Shown: in pieces, positions 1 through 5,216 of the stretch
Numbering within the stretch: the first letter of the stretch is position 1
Layout: every line of letters starts with the position of its first letter
NCBI GenBank assembly: GCA_003695455.1
Contig: RFJF01000685.1
Span: 1-5,635 of the forward strand
From: Chloroflexota bacterium
GTDB taxonomy: Bacteria > Chloroflexota > Anaerolineae > 4572-78 > J111
Direction of reading: 5' to 3'
Length of the DNA: 5,635 nucleotides
Program-made: the position numbers and the translations under genes
The notes under the pieces: model-generated
The model's input: the letters and a program-made list of their open reading frames with translations, nothing else
Told to the model about the DNA's origin: nothing
The model's database searches: none

Positions 1-187
1 CAAGTACGTCTTCGCCCATATTCAGGGGATAAAAGCGGTTGCAGTACAGGGCAAAGATGATGTCAGCGGTAGGGTATTTGTTGATGAACGGAGATTGCTC
101 AAAGCGAAAGGCGCTCAACCGGACAACCGGGTGAGATTCGGCGTACACAACTTTTCCGGGGTTGGAACTTTCACGTGCAGTTGACAT
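1..187 (-). CDS. N-terminal fragment, possible GcvT/aminomethyltransferase-family protein (cut by window edge)
   Basis: Reading leftwards from the ATG at 187-185, the frame is open for 62 codons to the window edge. The protein begins MSTARESSNPGKVVYAES and contains RLSAFRFEQSPF and NRFYPLNMGEDVL. The start is well supported: AGGAG lies 6 nt upstream and the frame follows the preceding SnoaL-like gene by 23 bp, so it is the next gene of the operon. The pattern of an SPF segment followed about 20 residues later by a Y...P...GED stretch resembles the N-termini of GcvT-like folate-dependent aminomethyltransferases and demethylases, where a D-P/V-x-x-E-Y segment precedes the first domain. That assignment is from memory of the family and rests on a short, weakly conserved region. 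The folate-binding domain is outside the window. The coding call is firm; the family call is tentative. Confidence 0.6.
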   Translation of the reverse strand, partial: MSTARESSNPGKVVYAESHPVVRLSAFRFEQSPFINKYPTADIIFALYCNRFYPLNMGEDVL

Positions 188-193
188 AAAATT

Positions 194-198
194 CTCCT
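194..198 (-). promoter_or_regulatory. Shine-Dalgarno site of the partial left-edge gene
   Basis: AGGAG on the minus strand, 6 nt before the ATG at 187-185, within the 23-bp gap after the two-domain SnoaL-like gene. It fixes the start of a gene of which only the first 62 codons are visible. Confidence 0.75.
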
Positions 199-210
199 GC
201 GTTGGGATTT

Positions 211-1218
211 TTATTGGCGAGCATACGTTATTTCGCGCATCCTCGCAAATACATCAACCCCAAGCTGGTGGTACACATCCAGCAGGTCAACCAGCACCCA
301 GTTCTCGCGGATGAGGCCGTTTTCGCAGCGCCAAAAATCCAGGCTGCGCATGGTCAGTTTTTTGTTCACCGGGGGAATACCCAACCAGCCATCACCGGAC
401 AAAGTCATGCGCATCCCCGGCCAGGCCGTGAATCCCACGTAATCGCCGTCGCCGAACAGCGCGCCGTTTTCCAGAATGGCCGCCCGGTCGGGCATGGCCT
501 TTAAAAAGGGAATCTGGTGCCAGCGGCGGAATCCGGCAATGCGGCGCATCGAGCCGATACCTGCCGGGCCGTACCACATCATTTTGGGATGCCAGTAGCG
601 GTCCAGTTCCATCGCCTCCACGCCCTGCGGCGAGCGTTTCAGGGCGGCCAGCATATCGCTCACCAGCCGGACGCTGGCTTCCGCGCGGGCGGCATCGTGC
701 GGGCCGGTGACGAGGCCATTCTGCACGGCCGGGCCGGGGATGACCCACTCCACGCCCAGGCTGGGGGTCATGGGCCAGGCGCCGGCCTGCATCATCACCT
801 GCGGGATGTCCCACAGGGCTTGCATCTCGACCACCCGGCCATCTTCGATGCGGAAAAATTCGTGGTGGCGCATGGCTGCCACGTGCCGCGTGGGGGGAAT
901 ATCGAGCCACGGGCGCTCGAACACGCCGGTGTAAAATCCGGCGCAGCCCACCCAGTGCTGGCCGTTGGCCTCGCCGGCCATCACAATAAAATCGCGGCGT
1001 TCCACATCGGGGATGGCGGCCAGCAGGGGTTGGTAGACCCGCTCAAAGAGGGCGTCCGGGCCGGTCAAATCTTCAAAGGGAAAAGCCAGGTGGATGTCGC
1101 AATTTGGGGCGAACAGCCGGCGCAACTGGCCGGGCAGGGTTGCAGAATCGCAATTGTACAGGGCGGCCCGGAACTGGCCGATGAGCTGTTTGTTTTGCTG
1201 GTGAACGTCGGGAGTCAT
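211..1218 (-). CDS. Two-domain SnoaL-like (NTF2-fold) protein, ester/polyketide-cyclase family
   Basis: The 335-residue protein holds two SnoaL-like domains in tandem, roughly residues 8-150 and 178-335, joined by a Pro/Gly-rich linker. Domain 1 shows the usual pattern: LFAPNCDIHLAFP, a GPDALFERVYQPLL helix, an IPD turn, and the ending HHEFFRIEDGRVVEM. Domain 2 carries YWHPKMMWYGPAGIGSM (208-224), PF..AMPD (237-244), WLGIP (278-282), MRSLDFWR (290-297) and EN-VLVDLLDV (305-315). Most family members are single domains of 120-160 residues, so this is a natural fusion. SnoaL proteins are alpha+beta barrels with a deep pocket; the best-known one closes a ring by aldol condensation, but many relatives have unknown substrates. 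No signal peptide is seen, so it is probably cytoplasmic. It starts 6 bp after the stop of the preceding SnoaL-like gene; only a weak GAGG lies 14 nt upstream, so translational coupling is likely. The exact reaction cannot be inferred. Confidence 0.88.
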   Translation of the reverse strand: MTPDVHQQNKQLIGQFRAALYNCDSATLPGQLRRLFAPNCDIHLAFPFEDLTGPDALFERVYQPLLAAIPDVERRDFIVMAGEANGQHWVGCAGFYTGVFERPWLDIPPTRHVAAMRHHEFFRIEDGRVVEMQALWDIPQVMMQAGAWPMTPSLGVEWVIPGPAVQNGLVTGPHDAARAEASVRLVSDMLAALKRSPQGVEAMELDRYWHPKMMWYGPAGIGSMRRIAGFRRWHQIPFLKAMPDRAAILENGALFGDGDYVGFTAWPGMRMTLSGDGWLGIPPVNKKLTMRSLDFWRCENGLIRENWVLVDLLDVYHQLGVDVFARMREITYARQ

Positions 1219-1224
1219 TGTTGG

Positions 1225-1710
1225 CTATTCAACCTCGTCAAAAAATTCCGGCGGTTTGGAGCCGATGAATTTCAGCACCTTGTTGACATCGTAGCCGGCC
1301 TGTTCCAGCACGTCCAAAATGTCAATCAGCACCAGATTTTCGGCCAGTTTGCGCTCGCCGTTTTCTTCTTCGATGCGCCAAAAATCCATGTAGCGCATGC
1401 GGATTTTTTGGCCCGTGGCCGGAATGCCCAGCCAGTCTTCGGCAAAGGTGGTGTCCTGATAGCCGGTGGCCGCCACCCAGTCACCTTCGGCAATGCGAAC
1501 GATGTCGGTGGCGTGCTTGTCGGGAAACGAACGGATGAAAGGCTGGCGGTAATCGTACTCAAACTCATCCAGCCCATGCATAGTGCCGATGCCCGCCGGG
1601 CCTTGCCACACCATATCTTCTTTCCAGTACTGTTTCATCAGCCCCAGCACATTTTTGTTCAGGGCCGCGTACATATCGCGCACCAGTTGTTTGTTGGCTT
1701 TGGCAGACAT
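1225..1710 (-). CDS. Single-domain SnoaL-like (NTF2-fold) protein
   Basis: A 161-residue protein of normal length for one SnoaL/NTF2 domain. It starts with the helix KQLVRDMYAALNKN (7-20), then YW..DM.W.GPAGIGTM (27-44), a PF..SFPDKHA segment (56-66), GDW (76-78), WLGIPATGQK (93-102), MRYMDFWRIEEENG (105-118), and AENLVLIDILDV (123-134). All of these motifs recur in the same order in the C-terminal half of the next gene, so the two arose by duplication. No signal peptide or membrane segment is visible, so it is probably cytoplasmic. The ATG lies 7 bp after the stop of the second permease; a purine stretch (GAAAGGG) inside that gene's last codons, 10 nt upstream, is a weak ribosome site, which suggests coupling to the permease. 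Family membership is sure; the substrate, and whether it is an enzyme or a binding protein, are unknown. Confidence 0.88.
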   Translation of the reverse strand: MSAKANKQLVRDMYAALNKNVLGLMKQYWKEDMVWQGPAGIGTMHGLDEFEYDYRQPFIRSFPDKHATDIVRIAEGDWVAATGYQDTTFAEDWLGIPATGQKIRMRYMDFWRIEEENGERKLAENLVLIDILDVLEQAGYDVNKVLKFIGSKPPEFFDEVE

Positions 1711-1717
1711 TCCGAAT

Positions 1718-2722
1718 TTACCCTTTCACCGCGCCGGCAGCCAGACCTTTGACCAGATTCTTCTGGAAGAACAAAATGACCAGCATAATGGGGATGGTGG
1801 CCGATACGGCGGCGGCCGCGGCCAGCGTCAGGTGGCGGGGGTCTTCGCCGCCGGTAAAGCGAGAGATAGCCACCGGCAGGGTCCAGTTGGTTTGGGTCAG
1901 CAGGCGCACCAGCAAAAACTCGTTGTAGGCCAGCAACAGCGAGAAGAGGGCCGTGGAAATGATGCCCGGCCACATAATGGGGATAATCACTTTGACAAAG
2001 GCGGTCAGCCGGTTGCAGCCGTCAACCATAGCCGCCTGCTCCAGCTCTTTGGGGATTTCCATAAAAAAGCTGCGCAGCATCCAGATGGTGAAAGGCTGGT
2101 TGACCGCCACCAGGGTGATGATGACCAGAATGTGTGTATCGAGCAAGTGGGTGGCGCTGCCAATCCAGTAGTAGGGCAAAATAAAGGCCAGCCGGGGCAG
2201 GGCGCGGAACCCGAGCGCGGCAATCAACACAAACACGGCGGCAAAGCCGGTGTATCGCGCCAGCGAATATCCGGCCAGGCTGCCAATGGTAATTGAAACA
2301 ACCACCGTACCCACCGTAACAATAATGGTGTTAATGAAATAATCGTAAAATTTGGCGGTGTCTACCATCCGCGGAATACCCCACAGCAAGGCCACAAAGC
2401 CCAGCGCCACAAAGGCGTACACCACACCGTTGCGCACCGGAATGTACTCGGCAAACAGGAGCAGGCAGATGAGCAGAACCAGCACCAACAAAATAAAGTA
2501 GGCAATGATGGCCCCGTTATCCGGCACCGAACGCAGCCACAACTCCTGGTAGTTTTCCCAGGTGGGGGTAAAAATAAACTTTGGCGTGCGCGAATTGGCA
2601 TCCTTGAGCGTTTTGAATGATTGCAGGGTGGTCCACAAAAACGGCACAAAACTGTAAACGGCAAAAAATATCAGGGCTACGTGTACCAGAATCCGGCCAA
2701 GCGGGCTTTTTATCTTTTCCAT
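1718..2722 (-). CDS. Carbohydrate-type ABC transporter permease, MalG-like, with two extra membrane segments
   Basis: A 334-residue inner-membrane permease of the binding-protein-dependent family (BPD_transp_1), the MalG-like partner in the importer. TM1 is about residues 11-31 with the family motif VPFLWTTLQSFKT, followed by PKFIFTPTWENYQELW (47-62). The core continues at FINTIIVTVGTVVVSITIGSLAGYSLAR (129-156). The EAA loop that contacts the ATPase is ELEQAAMVDG (226-235) followed by FVKVIIPIMWPG; Gln229 replaces the usual Glu of 'EAA'. The last helix is near 305-320. MalG-type subunits usually have about 270-285 residues and six helices. Here about 60 residues (roughly 66-123), with two added hydrophobic stretches (71-91 and 99-116), lie between the first periplasmic segment and the core. 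The start is fixed by GAGGAG at 2736-2731, 8 nt upstream, inside the end of the preceding permease gene; the gap is 2 bp, so the two are coupled. Confidence 0.92.
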   Translation of the reverse strand: MEKIKSPLGRILVHVALIFFAVYSFVPFLWTTLQSFKTLKDANSRTPKFIFTPTWENYQELWLRSVPDNGAIIAYFILLVLVLLICLLLFAEYIPVRNGVVYAFVALGFVALLWGIPRMVDTAKFYDYFINTIIVTVGTVVVSITIGSLAGYSLARYTGFAAVFVLIAALGFRALPRLAFILPYYWIGSATHLLDTHILVIITLVAVNQPFTIWMLRSFFMEIPKELEQAAMVDGCNRLTAFVKVIIPIMWPGIISTALFSLLLAYNEFLLVRLLTQTNWTLPVAISRFTGGEDPRHLTLAAAAAVSATIPIMLVILFFQKNLVKGLAAGAVKG

Positions 2723-2724
2723 AA

Positions 2725-3588
2725 TTAGCGCTCCTCAATTTGCTGTTTGTACGATTGAATGAGGTTGGGAATTAACACAATCATAATGCCAACCACGGTT
2801 AAAATGGCCATGGCGTTGGCTTTGCCCAGCCGCTGCACGGTGATGGCCGTTTGGAAGGTGTAGGTCATCAAGGTATCGGCTTTGTAAATGGGGTTGAGTT
2901 CTGACAGCACAAAAACGTTATCAAAGACGCGGTAGGCATCCATAATGGAAATCAGCAGAATCAGAATGGTCAGCGAGCGGACGTGGGGAATGACAATGTG
3001 GCGAATTTTCTGCCAGCGGTTGGCGCCGTCAATCGAGGCGGCCTCCAGCAGGTCTTGCGACAGGGTTTGGATGCCGGCAAAATATGTGACCAGCGCAAAC
3101 GGAGTGGTGTACCAGATACCGTGAAACAGAATCAACGTTTTGACCGAGACCTCGTTGTAGCGAAATTTTGTATCGAAGATGGTCTGGTAGAGCCAGGTGA
3201 GCAGACCGGACGGCTCAAAGAGTTGTTTGAACATTAGCGTGCCCACAATGGGCACAATAATAAAGGGCAGCAAAAAAATGGAGAGGTAGATGCCCCGGGC
3301 CAACCCCGACACCTGGTCCAGCAGCAGGGCCACGGTAAATCCAATTACAAGCTGGGCCGGCACAATAATAGCCATGTACATCAGCGTAAAACGAAACGCC
3401 TGCCAAAATCGGGAGTCGCCCAGCACATCAATGTAGTTGCGCAGACCAACAAACTGGGGGTCGGTGATATTGTTAAAGGTCATAAACTGCATTCCCAGCC
3501 AAATTGCCATAAACAGGGGAACAACCATCAGCAGGGTCATAACAACAATACTGGGAGCAGCAAACCGAAAAAACGTACCTCGATTCAT
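2725..3588 (-). CDS. Carbohydrate-type ABC transporter permease, MalF/UgpA-like
   Basis: A 287-residue inner-membrane permease beginning MNRGTFFRF. TM1 is about residues 11-34, followed by the family-typical FVGLRNYIDVLGD-RFW-AFR-T (46-68). Further helices lie near 68-92, 99-120, 152-172, 203-222 and 257-277, giving the usual six. The EAA loop is intact: LLEAASIDGANRWQKIRHIVIPH (from residue 180), with E182-A-A and D187-G188; this docks on the ATPase subunit. It would pair with the downstream MalG-like permease and receive substrate from the lipoprotein encoded upstream. The frame stays open 14 codons further upstream to 3630, but I chose 3588: a purine-rich AGAGGAAGG sits directly before it, while the extension (MAVRRGQVCGKEEG) is soluble-looking and is encoded by the GC-rich hairpin in the spacer. 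Confidence 0.93.
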   Translation of the reverse strand: MNRGTFFRFAAPSIVVMTLLMVVPLFMAIWLGMQFMTFNNITDPQFVGLRNYIDVLGDSRFWQAFRFTLMYMAIIVPAQLVIGFTVALLLDQVSGLARGIYLSIFLLPFIIVPIVGTLMFKQLFEPSGLLTWLYQTIFDTKFRYNEVSVKTLILFHGIWYTTPFALVTYFAGIQTLSQDLLEAASIDGANRWQKIRHIVIPHVRSLTILILLISIMDAYRVFDNVFVLSELNPIYKADTLMTYTFQTAITVQRLGKANAMAILTVVGIMIVLIPNLIQSYKQQIEER

Positions 3589-3589
3589 A

Positions 3590-3597
3590 CCTTCCTC
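3590..3597 (-). promoter_or_regulatory. Shine-Dalgarno site deciding the start of the MalF-like permease
   Basis: GAGGAAGG on the minus strand, with the GAGG core 5 nt before the ATG at 3588-3586. No comparable site precedes the alternative start at 3630, so the shorter protein is preferred. Confidence 0.75.
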
Positions 3598-3612
3598 TTT
3601 TCCACACACCTG

Positions 3613-3647
3613 CCCCCGCCTCACCGCCAAAGACGACGAGGCGGGGG
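3613..3647 (-). promoter_or_regulatory. GC-rich hairpin between binding-protein and permease genes (likely mRNA-stabilising or attenuating element)
   Basis: The arms CCCCCGCCTC (3613-3622) and GAGGCGGGGG (3638-3647) are perfectly complementary, giving a 10-bp stem with nine G-C pairs and a 15-nt loop. It lies 62 nt after the stop of the binding-protein gene and 24 nt before the permease start. No T-run follows it on either strand, so it is not a classic intrinsic terminator. Hairpins in this position, as between malE and malF in enteric bacteria, are known to protect the binding-protein part of the message from 3' decay and make binding protein more abundant than permease. That role is inferred here. 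Partial termination is an alternative. Confidence 0.7.
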
Positions 3648-3709
3648 GTGGTTAACTCATCTTGCGGGGAGTTTGTTTTAAACTGCTGAAACAGAAAACA
3701 GACTGCCGC

Positions 3710-5113
3710 TTATTTGATGTATCCCTGAGCTTTGGCTTCTTCGGTGTAAGCCTCGGCGGCGGCATCAAGGGCTTCCTGGGCGGTCATTTCGCCGGTGCCA
3801 ACCAACGGTAAAAATTCACCCATTTTGGCGCGAACAATGCCGATGGCCGGTTTTTTGTCGTAGCTTCCAATCCCTTCGGTGATGGTTTGGTTGGCAGCAG
3901 GCATGTACGGGCCGCCAAATTCGGCGGCGGACAGCCGGGTAGCCATGCCCACTTTGGCCGCATCCTTCTGGCTGCGCGCGTCGGCGGCTTCCATGATGAT
4001 GCGGAAAATGAGGTCGGGGTCGTTGGTGGTGGTGGCCGGAATCATGTAGAAATCGTTCCAGGCCGAGCCGGCGCGGGGGCCATCGGCGGTGGCGCGGGGG
4101 GCCGGGGCGTAAGAAATCACGTCCACCAGGTCGGTGCGGTCGGGGTCGCTCATGTTGGCGGCCCGGCTGGCCCACATGTTGGTGGCGGGCAGGGTTCCTA
4201 ACTGGACGGCCACTTCCTGGTCATTCAGGCTAAAGGAGTACCCGTCAGGCCCCATGCAAGCGTCGGCAATTTCAATTAACTTGTTGACCGCCTTCACACC
4301 TTCTTCGCCGTTAAAGGTTGCGTTGTTATTTTCATCAATGTAATCTCCGCCGTACGCCCGGAGCATCTGGAAGAACTCGATTTCCCAGGCCCAGCCGGCC
4401 GAGAGGTTGATGGTAAACGGCATATCGTAATCGGGGTTGTCCAGGCCGATGGTGTTGCACATGGCAATCACGTCATCATACGTATCCGGCACGGCGATGC
4501 CCATGTCGTCAAAAATATCCTGCCGGTAAATCAGGTGCAAGGTGTTGCCCACAATCGGCACGCCGTAAATTTGCCCGTCAATTGTTGCGCCGTCCCAGGC
4601 TGCCTGGGGAATGTCATCCAAGTTGTACTCATCCCGGTACTTGTCAATCAAATCGTTCAGCGGCATCATCCAGCCCACCGCGGCCCATTCTGCAACGCCG
4701 GCGTTGGCCGAATGAACAATGTCATAGGGAGAATCTCCACCGGAGGAGAGGGCCAGCCGCACCTGTTCCTGCGCATCAGACGAGGACAGCAGGTTGGTGT
4801 TGACCGTCAGGTTCTCAACTTTGTCACATTTTTTCAGCTCGTCGGCGTAGTAATCAGTAATGGGGAAGGACCAGCCAATCATATTGATTTCAACCGGCTC
4901 GGCGGGCGGGTCAAGGTTACATTCGGTGGGGTCAACAATGACTTCTTTGACCACCTCTTTTTCAACTTCAACCGTTTCTACCACCTTCACTTCTTTTTCT
5001 ACCACCACCGTTTCCACAATGGTCTGCGGCTCGGCGGCGCCGCAGGCCGCGCTGACCAACGCCAACAGCGCCATCGTAACCACCGTTAGCAGGTTTTTTT
5101 TCTTAAACAGCAT
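3710..5113 (-). CDS. ABC transporter substrate-binding lipoprotein, family 1 (MalE/UgpB-like)
   Basis: A 467-residue lipoprotein. MLFKKKNLLTVVTMALLALVSAAC is a signal peptide with lipobox S-A-A-C, so Cys24 would be lipidated and the protein anchored on the outer face of the membrane. Residues 31-60 form a stalk rich in Val, Glu and Lys with a repeated ETVxVEKEV unit. The two-lobed domain follows from about residue 72: INMIGWSF, QEQVRLALSSGGDSPYDIVHS, DGQIYGVPIVGNTLHLIYRQDIFDDMGI-VPDTYDD (from 179), typical of sugar and polyol binders. The mature domain has four cysteines after the lipid Cys (65, 96, 219 and one near 300), so disulfides are possible. The start at 5113 is chosen over 5134 because AAGGAGG lies 5 nt upstream and the signal peptide then begins normally. 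It supplies substrate to the two permeases downstream. The ligand is unknown. Confidence 0.94.
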   Translation of the reverse strand: MLFKKKNLLTVVTMALLALVSAACGAAEPQTIVETVVVEKEVKVVETVEVEKEVVKEVIVDPTECNLDPPAEPVEINMIGWSFPITDYYADELKKCDKVENLTVNTNLLSSSDAQEQVRLALSSGGDSPYDIVHSANAGVAEWAAVGWMMPLNDLIDKYRDEYNLDDIPQAAWDGATIDGQIYGVPIVGNTLHLIYRQDIFDDMGIAVPDTYDDVIAMCNTIGLDNPDYDMPFTINLSAGWAWEIEFFQMLRAYGGDYIDENNNATFNGEEGVKAVNKLIEIADACMGPDGYSFSLNDQEVAVQLGTLPATNMWASRAANMSDPDRTDLVDVISYAPAPRATADGPRAGSAWNDFYMIPATTTNDPDLIFRIIMEAADARSQKDAAKVGMATRLSAAEFGGPYMPAANQTITEGIGSYDKKPAIGIVRAKMGEFLPLVGTGEMTAQEALDAAAEAYTEEAKAQGYIK

Positions 5114-5118
5114 TTTTT

Positions 5119-5125
5119 CCTCCTT
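5119..5125 (-). promoter_or_regulatory. Strong Shine-Dalgarno site of the binding-protein gene
   Basis: AAGGAGG on the minus strand, 5 nt (AAAAA) before the ATG at 5113-5111. It decides against the upstream in-frame ATGs at 5134 and 5128, which fall in or next to the tandem repeat. Confidence 0.85.
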
Positions 5126-5129
5126 CATT

Positions 5130-5159
5130 ATCATTCACTTAATAATCATTCACTTAATA
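5130..5159. repeat. Perfect tandem duplication of a 15-bp unit in the leader
   Basis: The unit atcattcacttaata (plus strand) occurs twice with no spacer and no mismatch, at 5130-5144 and 5145-5159, directly before the ribosome site of the binding-protein gene. It is AT-rich and on the minus strand gives TATTAA twice. It could be a recent slippage product or a doubled protein or RNA-binding site; nothing in the sequence decides this. Confidence 0.85.
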
Positions 5160-5183
5160 TTTTTAAAATTGCTTGATACGTAA
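5133..5183 (-). promoter_or_regulatory. AT-rich tract, possible promoter for the binding-protein gene
   Basis: The minus strand between the C4/G4 palindrome and the ribosome site is very AT-rich (CAATTTTAAAAATATTAAG), with -10-like TATTAA hexamers. An upstream TTACGT at about the right distance is a poor -35 match. An internal promoter giving more binding protein is plausible from position, but the evidence is base composition only. Confidence 0.3.
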
Positions 5184-5196
5184 TCCCCTGGGGTTA
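5181..5196. promoter_or_regulatory. C4/G4 palindrome, possible operator
   Basis: TAATCCCCTGGGGTTA is an imperfect inverted repeat: CCCC and GGGG around a single T, flanked by TAA and TTA with one extra base on one side. A one-base loop cannot form an RNA hairpin, so any role would be as a double-stranded binding site. Its place just upstream of the AT-rich tract suits an operator; the regulator is unknown. Confidence 0.35.
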
Positions 5197-5212
5197 TTTC
5201 ATACTTCCTCCT
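5194..5212 (-). promoter_or_regulatory. Two-codon leader ORF (Met-Lys-stop) with its own Shine-Dalgarno site
   Basis: AGGAGG at 5212-5207 is followed after 4 nt by ATG AAA TAA (5202-5194). The ribosome site is as good as that of the real binding-protein gene downstream, yet the frame stops after two codons and begins 14 nt after the stop of the preceding SnoaL-like gene. It may be a minimal leader ORF that loads or stalls ribosomes, or a relic of an older start site. The sequence is certain, the function is not. Confidence 0.4.
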
Positions 5213-5216
5213 GTAG

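Noticed and set aside
517..1752. Long open frame of 411 codons on the plus strand across both SnoaL-like genes
   Set aside because: It is antisense to two well-supported minus-strand genes, has a His/Gln/Gly-rich composition typical of a reverse frame, shows no family motif, and runs against the direction of every other gene.
1583..2296. Plus-strand open frame of 237 codons within the MalG-like permease gene
   Set aside because: The Gln/Gly/Asn/Asp-rich protein is the reverse-frame shadow of hydrophobic membrane segments; there is no ribosome site or family resemblance.
3589..3630. Fourteen-codon N-terminal extension of the MalF-like permease
   Set aside because: There is no ribosome site before 3630, the added residues do not look like a permease N-terminus, and the stretch includes part of the hairpin. 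The start at 3588 has a strong site.
3613..3647. Intrinsic terminator
   Set aside because: The stem is strong, but no T-run follows on either strand, and the permease gene starts 24 nt later in the same direction.
3675..3700. GTTTTAAAC palindrome and nearby repeated ACAG motifs in the spacer after the binding-protein gene
   Set aside because: These are short, A/T-rich and expected by chance; no consistent stem or promoter pattern emerges.
4535..5089. Plus-strand open frame of 184 codons opposite the binding-protein gene
   Set aside because: The Phe/His/Asn-rich end mirrors the Val/Glu/Lys stalk in antisense; it is a shadow of a certain gene.
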